From positions 1 to 64,000 of the forward strand of contig JACDDT010000001.1 of the NCBI GenBank assembly GCA_013816855.1: 64,000 bases of DNA. The letters are read 5' to 3'. A program made the translations under genes and the position numbers. Under the pieces are notes generated by a model that made no database searches, was not told the origin of the DNA, and saw only the letters and a program-made list of their open reading frames with translations. Each line of letters begins with the position of its first letter. The stretch's first letter is position 1. Source of the DNA: Gemmatimonadaceae bacterium. GTDB taxonomy: Bacteria > Gemmatimonadota > Gemmatimonadetes > Gemmatimonadales > Gemmatimonadaceae. Shown piece by piece: positions 25,617 to 34,039 of this stretch.

Positions 25617-25643
25617 GAACCCGGGAACGGGTTCTTTTTTTGT
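25617..25643 (+). terminator. Rho-independent terminator of the atp operon
   Basis: AGAACCCG-GGAA-CGGGTTCT followed by six further T residues: an 8-bp stem with a tetraloop and a clear U-tract, 97 bp after atpH. It marks a real operon end and supports the view that the F1 genes are not co-transcribed from here. Confidence 0.9.
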
Positions 25644-25772
25644 GCTTAACCGGCGCTAAAGGGTTGGCGCTTCGCCCCGGCAGGGCTACCATCCCCTGGC
25701 CGAATTCATAAGTTTTCTAACAACACTCGGAGCGGTCCGTCCCCGCTCCGGCACCACTATTCCGGAGGTTCT

Positions 25773-27179
25773 ATGAGACTACGATCTCTCGCGGTCTCTC
25801 TTTCGTTCCTCGCCGCCGCGAATGTGCACGCTCAGGGGCGTGCGATTCAGCCGAAGGCGACCGGTGAAGTCCGCATCGATTATACAGAGGAAACTCTGCC
25901 GAACGGACTTCACGTCATCTACCACGTCGACCGCACCACTCCGGTGGCGGCAGTACTCCTATGGTATAACGTAGGTTCGAAGGTCGAGGCTCCGGGCAAG
26001 ACCGGCTTCGCGCACCTATTCGAGCACATGATGTTCCAGGGATCTAAAAACGTTTCCAAAACCGGCCACTTCTCACTGCTTGAAGCTGCAGGCGGGCGCG
26101 GCGGAAGCGACATCAACGGAACGACGAGCAACGATCGCACGAACTATTTCGAGCAGCTTCCGTCGAACCAGGTCGAGCTTGCGCTTTGGCTCGAGGCGGA
26201 TCGCATGGGTACACTCACTGAGACGCTGACGCAGGAGAAGCTCGACAACCAGCGCGAGGTGGTGAAGAACGAGCGCCGCCAGAGTCTCGACAACCAGCCT
26301 TACGGAACGCGCTTCGAGAGACTCGAAGAAGCGCTGTATCCGGCAGGCCATCCGTATCATCACGACGTGATCGGCTCGATGGCCGATCTGTCCGCGGCAA
26401 CGCGCGAAGACGTGACGGGCTTCTTCAAGACTTACTACGCGCCGAACAATGCAGTGCTGGTTGTCGCAGGGGACATCGACGTTCCACAGGTCAAGTCTCT
26501 GGTCAGAAAATATTTTGCGCCGATTCCTCGCGGACCCGCAGTTCCCGGGCTCGCGAACATGACCCTTCCGCCGATCGTCGGCGTCGAGCATCGCGAAGTC
26601 GTGAACGACTCCCTCGCCGTTGCTCCGGCCATTTACATCGGCTTTCGCGTTCCAGCTGCCACCGACGCTCGCGCGGCGCAGGTTTCGCTGCTGGGCGACG
26701 TAATCGGTAGTGGAAAATCTTCACGTTTGTACGAAGCGCTCGTGCGCACGCAGAAAGCGACGCAGGCATTCTCATTCAATTGGGGAATGTCCACCGGGGC
26801 CGACATGCTCATCCTCGGCGCAGTGGGAGCGCCCGGGAGCAGCGCAGATTCTCTCGAGAAGGCGCTTATGACCCAGCTCGCGTCGATGAATGGAAACTTC
26901 ACGCAAGCCGAGCTCGATCGCGCGAAGGCCGCCGAGCGCTTTGCGTTTGTGAACGGCCTCCAGACGACAGGCGGATTCGGCGGTCAAGCCGATCGTCTCG
27001 CTGAAGGATGGACGTTTTTCCACGACCCGAACCACGTCAACAAATACTTGCCGGAGATCAACGCGGTCACGCTCGCCCAGCTCAACGCGCTGGCGCGGGA
27101 GCGGCTGGTGCCAGTCAATCGCGCCACGATCGTGTTCGTGCCGGCGCGGAAATCTCCGTCAGCTCCGAGGACGAAATAG
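25773..27179 (+). CDS. M16 family zinc metallopeptidase, catalytic subunit
   Basis: A 468-residue exported peptidase: signal peptide MRLRSLAVSLSFLAAANVHAQG, then the inverted zinc motif HLFEH (His81, Glu84, His85) and the distal Glu in REVVKNERRQ. The family's second structural repeat follows. GGAGG precedes the ATG by 4 nt, a good RBS. The next gene encodes the matching inactive partner, so the two probably form a heterodimer in the periplasm that degrades peptides, like other bacterial M16B pairs. Its stop overlaps the partner's start (TAGTG). Confidence 0.92.
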   Translation: MRLRSLAVSLSFLAAANVHAQGRAIQPKATGEVRIDYTEETLPNGLHVIYHVDRTTPVAAVLLWYNVGSKVEAPGKTGFAHLFEHMMFQGSKNVSKTGHFSLLEAAGGRGGSDINGTTSNDRTNYFEQLPSNQVELALWLEADRMGTLTETLTQEKLDNQREVVKNERRQSLDNQPYGTRFERLEEALYPAGHPYHHDVIGSMADLSAATREDVTGFFKTYYAPNNAVLVVAGDIDVPQVKSLVRKYFAPIPRGPAVPGLANMTLPPIVGVEHREVVNDSLAVAPAIYIGFRVPAATDARAAQVSLLGDVIGSGKSSRLYEALVRTQKATQAFSFNWGMSTGADMLILGAVGAPGSSADSLEKALMTQLASMNGNFTQAELDRAKAAERFAFVNGLQTTGGFGGQADRLAEGWTFFHDPNHVNKYLPEINAVTLAQLNALARERLVPVNRATIVFVPARKSPSAPRTK

Positions 27180-28606
27180 TGAAGACGATCAATAGAATCA
27201 TTGTTGCCGCGGGGATTATTGCGCCGCTGGCCGCGGGCGCGCAGATGCAGCAACCGCCCGGCCCCGGTCCGCTTCGTCCATACGTATTCCCGAAGATCGA
27301 GGAATTCCAGCTCCCCAACGGAGTGAAGGTCGTGTTGGTGGAGAAGCACACACTTCCCATCATCGCGAGCAGAATCATTCTCGACGCAGGCTCGCTACGA
27401 GAGCCAGCTGCGAAGTCGGGACTCGCGAATGTGACTGCGTCACTCCTCTCCGAGGGAACCGCGACGCTCACTGGCAGTGAGATCGCGCGCCGCATGGACA
27501 ATCTCGGCGCGCAGTTCGGCACGAGTGGCGGGTTCAGCGCGGCGTTCGTGGATCTCACCGCGCTCAAGAATGTTTATGGTGACGCGCTCGCCATTGCGGC
27601 GAAAACAATCATCGAGCCGAGCTTTCCGGAGAATGAGTTTAATCGCGCCAAGAACGAAGCGATCGCAGGTTACGAGCAGAGCCACTCTCGCACTGCGGGA
27701 CTCGCGGGCGACGCATTCTTCGCCGCGGCGTTCGACTCCACGGCACCGTTTTCGAGAAGCCCGAGCGGAACCCGTGTCTCTCTTACTGGTCTCACCCGAA
27801 ACGACGTCGTGAATTGGGCGAGGACGATGTACTCTCCAGCGACCACGACGGTGCTGATGGTGGGTGACATCACGGCTCCTGAAGCACGCGCGGCGCTTAC
27901 GCGCGCGTTCGGCGGGTGGAACGTGCCTAGTCCGAATCTTGGACCGGTGGCGAATCCGGTTAATCAGGCGAAGGGAGTTCGCTTCGTGCTGGTGGATCGT
28001 CCCGCTTCAGTTCAGTCAACCGTGATCATCGGACGCGGAGGATTCGACGCCACGGACCCGGAATACATTCCCCTTCTCGCAGTGAACCACGTTCTTGGCG
28101 GAGCGGTGAGCTCCCGTCTCAACACGAATCTGCGCGAGAAGCACGCCTTCACGTACGGCGCGTTCAGCAGTTTCAATTATCGCCGCGGCGGCGGCGCATT
28201 CAGTCTCTCGACGGAAGTTCGAACGAATGCAACCGATTCGGCAATTGTCGAGGCGCTGAATGAGTATCGCCGGATTGTGAATGAGCCTGTTCCCCAGCAG
28301 GAGCTGAAGGGCTACGTGAACAATCTCGTGTCGGGATTCCCGAACGCCGTGCAAACTGTCCAGGGACTTCAGAACCGGCTGCAGAACCTCATCCTTTGGG
28401 GACTGCCGATCGACTTCTACGCGACTTATCGCGAGCGCTTGGCAGCGGTGACGCCTAGTGATGTAACAAGGGCGGCGGCAAAGCTGGATCCGAACGATGT
28501 AATCGTTGCGGTTGCCGGGGATCTGTCGAAGATCGAGGCGCCGATTCGTGCTCTGAAGCTCGGCTCGGTGGAAGTTTGGGATCCGTCCGGCAAGCGAGTG
28601 CGATAG
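27179..28606 (+). CDS. M16 family protein lacking zinc ligands (non-catalytic partner)
   Basis: Starting at GTG 27179 (overlapping the upstream TAG) it has 475 residues and a signal peptide ending AAGAQ. The M16 fold is evident (LPNGVKVVLVEKHTLPI, LNTNLREKHAFTYGAFSSF), but where HxxEH should be it reads SGLANVTASLLSEG, so it cannot bind zinc in the usual way. In M16B heterodimers the second subunit supplies the R/Y substrate-binding pair; RLNTNLREKHAFTYG fits that. The ORF track's upstream extension is the first gene in another frame. Confidence 0.9.
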   Translation: MKTINRIIVAAGIIAPLAAGAQMQQPPGPGPLRPYVFPKIEEFQLPNGVKVVLVEKHTLPIIASRIILDAGSLREPAAKSGLANVTASLLSEGTATLTGSEIARRMDNLGAQFGTSGGFSAAFVDLTALKNVYGDALAIAAKTIIEPSFPENEFNRAKNEAIAGYEQSHSRTAGLAGDAFFAAAFDSTAPFSRSPSGTRVSLTGLTRNDVVNWARTMYSPATTTVLMVGDITAPEARAALTRAFGGWNVPSPNLGPVANPVNQAKGVRFVLVDRPASVQSTVIIGRGGFDATDPEYIPLLAVNHVLGGAVSSRLNTNLREKHAFTYGAFSSFNYRRGGGAFSLSTEVRTNATDSAIVEALNEYRRIVNEPVPQQELKGYVNNLVSGFPNAVQTVQGLQNRLQNLILWGLPIDFYATYRERLAAVTPSDVTRAAAKLDPNDVIVAVAGDLSKIEAPIRALKLGSVEVWDPSGKRVR

Positions 28607-28669
28607 ATCGCCCGATCCTTTTTGGTTTCCCCGCTACGACTTGAGCCGCTAGGTCAGCGTTACCTCGAT

Positions 28670-28713
28670 GGAAACGCCTCGGAAACGACTAGGAAACGGG
28701 GGTCATCTAGAAT
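28670..28713 (+). promoter_or_regulatory. Three 11-bp-phased GGAAACG repeats before a -10 hexamer
   Basis: GGAAACG occurs at 28670, 28681 and 28692, exactly one helical turn apart, and TAGAAT follows 9 nt after the last copy. Direct repeats of 7+4 bp ending about 10 bp before a -10 are the layout of PhoB/OmpR-family activated promoters. The motif itself is not the pho box. It would drive rightward transcription into the strong terminator at 28774. Confidence 0.5.
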
Positions 28714-28719
28714 ACTCGA

Positions 28720-28804
28720 CAAATAGAGTGACTGCCCGGCTTCCCTGAACGGTCGGACACGAGCTCGAAAAGGCCGGAGCGCGAAAGCGCTCCGGTCTTT
28801 TTTT
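28720..28804 (+). ncRNA. Candidate small RNA of about 85 nt
   Basis: Inferred transcript from about 7 nt after TAGAAT to the U-tract of the intrinsic terminator. The stretch has no ORF with an RBS and lies between convergent genes, where a dedicated promoter would otherwise serve nothing. It contains CGAGCTCG, a short palindrome. No homology to a known RNA family was recognised. Untested: the terminator may simply belong to the upstream M16 operon. Confidence 0.35.
28774..28804 (+). terminator. Strong Rho-independent terminator
   Basis: CCGGAGCGC-GAAA-GCGCTCCGG, a 9-bp stem with a GNRA tetraloop, then TCTTTTTTT. It lies 168 bp after the M16 operon and its tail touches the 3' end of the convergent Excalibur gene. 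On the other strand only CCTTTTC follows, so termination there would be weaker. Confidence 0.93.
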
Positions 28805-29249
28805 ATTTCTTCGCGCCGTTCGGAAGACTCTCGCACGCGATGCCGTCTTTATCGCCGTCCAGCACGTTGGTGTCGTGACCGACGCCGCCAGCCTTGTCGA
28901 AGAAGCGCTGCGCCTCGGGCTGTGTGGTGAAATCCGCGCAATTGTATTCGTCGGTGTGCTTGGCGCCCGCGGTTCCTTCCGGGACGACATTGCCGTTCTT
29001 GTCGCGCATCACGCGGGTGAGGATCTGTCCGAGCGAGTCGCGGCGAATGTTGCCGTTCTTATCGCGAAGGATTTTCGCCTCGGAGGGCGGAGTTCCCTTT
29101 AGGATCTTGCCGGCATCCCAATCGTTGTTGCTGAGCTCGAGCCCGAACGCGGCGGCGAGAAGTGCGAGCAGGCCGCCGAGAAGCGGCTTGAGAATTCTTT
29201 TCGTTCCCGGCGACGCATTCGCGACCGGTTTGAACTTGGGTAGAGCCAT
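28803..29249 (-). CDS. Excalibur calcium-binding domain protein with N-terminal membrane helix
   Basis: A 148-residue protein with one hydrophobic segment (LLGGLLALLAAAFGLELS) and a C-terminal Excalibur domain: NCADFTTQPEAQRFFDKAGG and DGDKDGIACESLP, the DxDxDGxxCE calcium motif. The domain should face the periplasm. Between them are two KNGN repeats (DKNGNIRRDS, DKNGNVVPEG) of unknown meaning. Role undetermined. Convergent with the M16 operon and downstream of the small ORF at 29253. Confidence 0.82.
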   Translation of the reverse strand: MALPKFKPVANASPGTKRILKPLLGGLLALLAAAFGLELSNNDWDAGKILKGTPPSEAKILRDKNGNIRRDSLGQILTRVMRDKNGNVVPEGTAGAKHTDEYNCADFTTQPEAQRFFDKAGGVGHDTNVLDGDKDGIACESLPNGAKK

Positions 29250-29252
29250 AGG

Positions 29253-29345
29253 TCACATCGCGGAGTAGAGGAGATATGCAACGATTAGCGCGAGCACTAC
29301 GATTACAACCAGCCGAACGTTCTTGCTGTCCCGGGGATTTGCCAT
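29253..29345 (-). CDS. Possible 30-residue single-helix membrane protein
   Basis: Too short for the ORF track. The frame reads MANPRDSKNVRLVV, continues with a hydrophobic run of Val, Leu, Ile and Ala, and ends LLYSAM before TGA. A basic N-terminus followed by one transmembrane helix is typical of small membrane proteins. It fits between the UbiB-like gene (19 nt after that stop) and the Excalibur gene. The RBS is weak, so translation is uncertain. Confidence 0.4.
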   Translation of the reverse strand: MANPRDSKNVRLVVIVVLALIVAYLLYSAM

Positions 29346-29364
29346 GTGATCCGTCGTTGAGGTG

Positions 29365-31167
29365 TTACCGCTGTTTCCTGTCGCCTTTGCTCGTCTTCCG
29401 GTCGGAGATTAGGATGCTGACCACCATGTAGAGGCCGATCGCAGCCGCCACGGTGAAGCCGATGGTGCCGAGCTGTCTCTGATACTGCAGCAGAAGTCCG
29501 CTCGCCACCAGCAGGCCTCCCAGCACGAGGCCGGTAAAGATGCGGTTCGCGATCTTCTCCATCCCTTTCATGACCGGACCCAGAGCCGGCACGTCCACGC
29601 GGACGGCGAAATCGTCTGACGCCATCTTCTGGGTCATAATGTCGAGACGGTGAGGCAGCGCTCTTACAAGATCGACCGTCTCAGTCGCAATCTGAAACAA
29701 GCGCTGCGGCGAGAGATCCCGGCGCGCGCGCTTCGTCGCGATTTCCGAAGTGTATTCTCTGATCGCCTGGGTCGGATTGAACTCCGGGTCAAGCGAGCGC
29801 GTGATCGCATCAAGATTGAAGAGCGCCTTCGCGAGAAGAGTCAACTCGGCGGGAAGCTTGAGCCCGTGATTGAACGCAATTGTGATGAGGCGGTAGAGAA
29901 CCAGACCGGCCGAGGTGTCGCCGACCGTTTGATCGGTGTTCTCGGCGATGAGCGCGGCACTCTCGCGGACAAAAGCGGGCCGGTTGAAATCCTCGGTGAC
30001 TTCTCCCATCTCGATGAGCGTCTCGGCGGCGGCGTCGCCGTTATGGTCGGCCATCGAGAGGAGAAGGCGGATGACCTTGTCCTTCATCTTGTCGCTGATG
30101 TGCGCAGTCATTCCGAAGTCGATGAGGGCGAGCTTCGGATCTTCCTTCGGCGGGGCGACGACGTCTTCTGCCTGCGCCTCCTTCTCGATCTTGGTGAGCG
30201 GCGTAACTGCTTCGCGCTCGGTTTCGCGGCGGTTCATCGCGACCGTTTCCGCCGGCGTCAGCGGATTTTCCCTATCGGGAAGAACGACGAAGATGTTTCC
30301 CGGATGCGGGTCCGCGTGGAAATGACCGGTAGCCGTTATCTGGTGCAGGTACGCCTTCGCGAATTCTTCGGCGAGGATGGAGTAGTCGTACTCGAGGCGG
30401 CTGATGGCGGGAATCTCGTCCACCTTGATGCCGCGAATCCGCTCGATGGTGAGAACCTTGTGCGTCGTGTACGCGTCGATCACGCGCGGAATTAGCAGGT
30501 GCGTGAACTCGACAAGGTCCTTTCGGAAGAGCGCGGCGTTCTTCGCCTCAGTGCGATAGTCGAGCTCATCTACGAGCGCTTTCTCCACCTGCTGCACCAC
30601 GCCGATGAGATCGATCTTTGAGCCTGCGGCCGTGTGCGCCGAAAGAAATTTCGCCAGCTCGCGGAAGTACTCGATGTCTTCAGCGAGCTGTTCCTTGAGT
30701 CCCGGACGCTGAACCTTTACGACTACGCTGCGCCCGTCGCGCATCTGCGCGGCGTGCACCTGGCCTAGGCTGGCGCTGCCGAGCGGCTTCTCGTCGAAGC
30801 TCGCGAACAGCTTGCTCGTGCGCGCGTGCAGCTCTTCTTCTACGGTCTCCTCCACCTGCTCGAAGGGCATTTGGGGAACGTCGTCCTGGAGGTGCTCGAG
30901 CTCAGTGATGTAAGCGAGGGGGAGCAGATCGGGACGCGTGGAGAGGACCTGTCCGAGCTTGATATATGCGGGCCCCAGCTCGACGAGACGCTCGCGAAAC
31001 GCTTTTGCCTTGTCGTGTACCGAATCCCCGGCGCCGTCATCGTCTGACTTTGGCGCTCCCTTTATTTCGAGCAGCCCCTGCTGCTTGGCGAAATCGAGCA
31101 GGCCATAGCGGGTGAAGAGGCCGATGGTGGCGGCCAGGCGCGGTAGATGCTTAGGGGATAGGATCAT
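29365..31167 (-). CDS. UbiB/AarF (ABC1) family atypical kinase
   Basis: A 600-residue membrane-associated protein-kinase-like ATPase of the family needed for quinone biosynthesis or lipid handling. Seen: KxGQ motif KLGQVLSTRPDLLP, the Ala-rich loop GSASLGQVHAA, catalytic Lys in VVVKVQRPG, HADPHPGN and the metal-binding DFG (IDFGMTAH). A low-complexity charged insertion of about 50 residues (ENPLTPAETVAMNRRETERE and on) separates HPGN from DFG, where most homologues are nearly contiguous. Two C-terminal membrane helices (FTGLVLGGLLVASGLLL, GFTVAAAIGLYMVVSILI). Divergent from the cupin gene. Confidence 0.92.
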   Translation of the reverse strand: MILSPKHLPRLAATIGLFTRYGLLDFAKQQGLLEIKGAPKSDDDGAGDSVHDKAKAFRERLVELGPAYIKLGQVLSTRPDLLPLAYITELEHLQDDVPQMPFEQVEETVEEELHARTSKLFASFDEKPLGSASLGQVHAAQMRDGRSVVVKVQRPGLKEQLAEDIEYFRELAKFLSAHTAAGSKIDLIGVVQQVEKALVDELDYRTEAKNAALFRKDLVEFTHLLIPRVIDAYTTHKVLTIERIRGIKVDEIPAISRLEYDYSILAEEFAKAYLHQITATGHFHADPHPGNIFVVLPDRENPLTPAETVAMNRRETEREAVTPLTKIEKEAQAEDVVAPPKEDPKLALIDFGMTAHISDKMKDKVIRLLLSMADHNGDAAAETLIEMGEVTEDFNRPAFVRESAALIAENTDQTVGDTSAGLVLYRLITIAFNHGLKLPAELTLLAKALFNLDAITRSLDPEFNPTQAIREYTSEIATKRARRDLSPQRLFQIATETVDLVRALPHRLDIMTQKMASDDFAVRVDVPALGPVMKGMEKIANRIFTGLVLGGLLVASGLLLQYQRQLGTIGFTVAAAIGLYMVVSILISDRKTSKGDRKQR

Positions 31168-31236
31168 GAGGTGCGCGGGGGGCAGAAAGCATGCCCGATG
31201 CCTGCCCGTACGAGGCCTGATTGGGGATATTTATGA

Positions 31237-31638
31237 ATGGAAAAATCGGAAACAGGCGGCTCACCCCGCGCTGGACGCGTCGAGGTGGCCGTAGTGAATA
31301 AGCCGTGGGGTTATGAGCGCATCTGGGCGCGCACCGACCGCTACGTCGGGAAGGTGTTGCACATCAATGCGGGCGAAGAGCTTTCGCTGCAGTACCACAA
31401 TACGAAGGATGAGACCGTGCACCTACTTACGGGTGAGATGGTCTATCGCGTGAAGCTTGGCGAAGAACTCGAGGATATGCATTTGAAAAAGGGCGAGTCG
31501 TTCCGCATCACACCGGGGACGGTCCATCAGATGACGGCCGTGACCGACTGCGATGTGCTTGAGGTATCCACACCCGAGATCGATGACGTGGTTCGGGTTA
31601 GCGACAAGTACGGCAGACAGGGGACAACAGCCCCATGA
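31237..31638 (+). CDS. Cupin-domain protein, mannose-6-phosphate isomerase type II-like
   Basis: A 133-residue single cupin: NKPWGYERIWA, HINAGEELSLQYHNTKDETVHLLTGEMVY, GESFRITPGTVHQMTAVTD, EVSTPEIDDVVRVSDKYGR. These match the C-terminal isomerase domain of bifunctional mannose-1-phosphate guanylyltransferase/isomerases, with His and Glu metal ligands present. It overlaps the following nucleotidyltransferase by 4 nt, so a separate isomerase plus nucleotidyltransferase pair for sugar-nucleotide supply is likely. Of two close ATGs the one at 31237 is used, preceded by GGGGAT. Confidence 0.85.
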   Translation: MEKSETGGSPRAGRVEVAVVNKPWGYERIWARTDRYVGKVLHINAGEELSLQYHNTKDETVHLLTGEMVYRVKLGEELEDMHLKKGESFRITPGTVHQMTAVTDCDVLEVSTPEIDDVVRVSDKYGRQGTTAP

Positions 31639-32618
31639 AAGTGATTATCCCTCTCGCCGGGAAAGGCACGCGCCTCCGGCCGCACACGCACATCACTCCG
31701 AAGCCGATGATGAAAGTCGCCGGGAAGCCGGTGATGGAATACATCCTCGATGACCTGAAAAAGCTCGGCAACATCGAGCAGATGGTTTACATCACAGGGC
31801 ATCTCAAGGAGAAGGTCGAGGATTTCGCGCGCAAGACGCTCGACGTTCCTTCGGTCTTTATCGAGCAGAAGGTGCAGGACGGCACCGCTGGAGCGGTCGC
31901 ACTCGCCAAGCCGTACGTCGACCAGCCGGTTCTCATCATTTTCGTCGATACGATCTTCGACGCGGACCTTTCACTGGTGAACACCGTTGACGCGGACGGC
32001 ATCATCTGGGTGAAGGAGGTGGAGGACTACCAGCGCTTCGGCGTGGTGGTGACGGACGCAGACAGCAACATGACGAAGATCGTGGAGAAGCCGACGACTC
32101 CGATATCGAAGCGCGCGAACATCGGACTCTATTACATCAAGAATTGGAAGCTGCTGTACGAAGGCATCGATCACGTTCTCAAACAGCCGAAAAATCAGGG
32201 CGAGTATTTCCTCACCGACGCTTTCCAGTACATGATCGACAAGGGTGCGAAAATCCGCGTCGTCGATGTCGAGGGGTGGTATGACGCGGGTAAAGTGGAC
32301 ACGATGCTCGAGACGAATGAGGTCATGCTCACGAAAGGTCGCAGCCGCCGTCCCAAGGACTGCGGTGACTCGACTATCATCGAGCCTGTGTACATCGAGG
32401 AAGGTGTCACTCTCAAGAGCTCGAAGATTGGCCCGAACGTTTCCATCGGCTCCGGCTCGATCGTCGAGGGCAGCGAGCTCAGTCACTCGATTGTAGGCGT
32501 CAAGGCGCAGATCAGGAAATCTGTTCTGAAGAACTCGCTCATCGGTGACGAATCGGTAGTTGAGGGGGTGAAGGGCGAGGTCACAGTTTCCGATCATTCG
32601 GAAGTCCGGTCATCGTAG
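31635..32618 (+). CDS. Sugar-phosphate nucleotidyltransferase
   Basis: A 327-residue enzyme that joins a sugar-1-phosphate to an NTP. The N-terminal domain has the pyrophosphorylase signature IIPLAGKGTRLRPHTHITPKPM, followed by GTAGAVALA, FVDTIF in the place of the metal-binding acidic motif, and GWYDAGKVDTMLETN. The C-terminus has left-handed beta-helix repeats (IIEPVYIEEGVTLKSSKIGPNVSIGSGS). Closest in style to glucose-1-phosphate thymidylyltransferases of the RfbA/RffH long form; the sugar and base cannot be fixed from sequence. Coupled to the cupin gene. Confidence 0.88.
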   Translation: MKVIIPLAGKGTRLRPHTHITPKPMMKVAGKPVMEYILDDLKKLGNIEQMVYITGHLKEKVEDFARKTLDVPSVFIEQKVQDGTAGAVALAKPYVDQPVLIIFVDTIFDADLSLVNTVDADGIIWVKEVEDYQRFGVVVTDADSNMTKIVEKPTTPISKRANIGLYYIKNWKLLYEGIDHVLKQPKNQGEYFLTDAFQYMIDKGAKIRVVDVEGWYDAGKVDTMLETNEVMLTKGRSRRPKDCGDSTIIEPVYIEEGVTLKSSKIGPNVSIGSGSIVEGSELSHSIVGVKAQIRKSVLKNSLIGDESVVEGVKGEVTVSDHSEVRSS

Positions 32619-32671
32619 AGCAGAAAGCCCCGCGCCCGAAGCTCGGGCGCAACGTCCTGGCGTTCGGCGCG

Positions 32672-33850
32672 GTGAGCTTCTTCACCGACATATCCACCGA
32701 AATGATCTATCCGCTCATTCCGCTTTTCCTGAGCGGAGTGCTCGGCGCGAACGCGACGTTCGTCGGAGCGATAGAGGGGGCAGCAGAGACAGTCGCATCG
32801 CTGCTGAAGCTCGCCAGCGGATGGATCTCCGATAGAGTCAGCAGACGAAAGGCGCTCGTCGTGACCGGTTATGCGCTCGCGTCATTCGTGCGGCCGTTCA
32901 CTGCGATCGCGCAAAGTGCCGTGCAGGTTCTCGCCATCAGAGTTACTGACAGGGTAGGGAAGGGAATTCGCAGCTCACCACGCGACGCTCTGCTCGCGGA
33001 TTCCGTTAGTGCAGAAGCGCGCGGCCGCGCGTTCGGATTTCATTCCGCAGCCGATAACGCGGGCGCGGTAGTCGGCCCGCTCATCGCGTTTTTCATTTTG
33101 CGCTCGCACGGCGTAGGAGTGATGACGGCGGGTCAGCGGCTCTCGCCTTCACAGGAAGCGACGCTGCGCAGCGTCTTCTGGTGGGCCGCAGTGCCGGCGT
33201 TCATAGCACTCATCGTTCTCGTAATTGCGGTGCGTGACGTGGCGAGAAAGGGCGGCGCGAAAGACATCGAACCCGAGGTGTCGGGCGCCACCAAGCTTTC
33301 CAAGCGTTTCTGGTACTACCTCGGCGTGGTTCTCGTTTTCACTCTCGGGAATTCAACCGACGCGTTTTTGCTACTACGCGCCAACCAGCTCGGCGTTGCG
33401 ATCGCGCTGACCCCAATTCTCTGGGCGTCATTCAATGCGATCAAGGCGTCGATCGGAACTTATGCGGGCGGATTGTCGGATCGCGTCGGAAGAAAGCCGC
33501 TCATCGTCGGAGGGTGGATCGTCTACGCCGCAGTTTACCTGGGATTTGCGAAGGCGAGTGCGGCGTGGCACGCGTGGGCGCTCTTCGCGGTGTACGGACT
33601 TTTTTACGCGATGACGGAAGGAGCCGAGCGCGCGCTCGTCGCCGATATTGTGCCCTCGACGAGAAGAGGAACGGCGTTCGGATGGTACAATCTCTCCATC
33701 GGACTCGGCGCATTGCCGGCGTCGCTCATCTTCGGAGCGATTTGGGATAGAGTGAATCCGCAGACTGCCTTTGTATTTGGTGCGACGCTCGCGCTGGTTG
33801 CTGCGGCGGGGATGGCGTTTGTGGCGCCGGGGAGACCGGCCGCCGCATGA
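32672..33850 (+). CDS. Major facilitator superfamily transporter
   Basis: About twelve membrane helices and the MFS loop 2-3 motif (GWISDRVSRRKALV), repeated in the second half (GGLSDRVGRKPLIV). Substrate unknown. The first canonical start is GTG 32672, but the family-like N-terminus PKLGRNVLAFGAVSFFTDIS extends upstream in frame, across the stop of the preceding gene; between the in-frame stop at 32561 and 32672 there is no ATG, GTG or TTG. An ATC at 32612 stands 7 nt after GGAAG, and a CTG lies at 32657. A rare start codon or an indel is implied; length would be 392-412 residues. Confidence 0.85.
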   Translation: MSFFTDISTEMIYPLIPLFLSGVLGANATFVGAIEGAAETVASLLKLASGWISDRVSRRKALVVTGYALASFVRPFTAIAQSAVQVLAIRVTDRVGKGIRSSPRDALLADSVSAEARGRAFGFHSAADNAGAVVGPLIAFFILRSHGVGVMTAGQRLSPSQEATLRSVFWWAAVPAFIALIVLVIAVRDVARKGGAKDIEPEVSGATKLSKRFWYYLGVVLVFTLGNSTDAFLLLRANQLGVAIALTPILWASFNAIKASIGTYAGGLSDRVGRKPLIVGGWIVYAAVYLGFAKASAAWHAWALFAVYGLFYAMTEGAERALVADIVPSTRRGTAFGWYNLSIGLGALPASLIFGAIWDRVNPQTAFVFGATLALVAAAGMAFVAPGRPAAA

Positions 33851-34039
33851 GCGGATTCACGGTCGCGCGAAAAAATCGATTCGCGGTTGGGAACTGAGAC
33901 GGAACACGTACCAGCTGTCAGTAGCCCGGTTGCGCAGTTGTTCAGTCAACGACTAGGTGACGCCACGATTGCGTTAAAACGAGTGTGATGAAAGTGCTCT
34001 GATGACGGGTCGAGCCTGGTTTGAATGCTTTTTTAGAGC

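Noticed and set aside
28670-28698. Short CRISPR-like repeats
   Set aside because: Three 7-bp units at 11-bp period are far too short; the spacing fits a regulator site instead.
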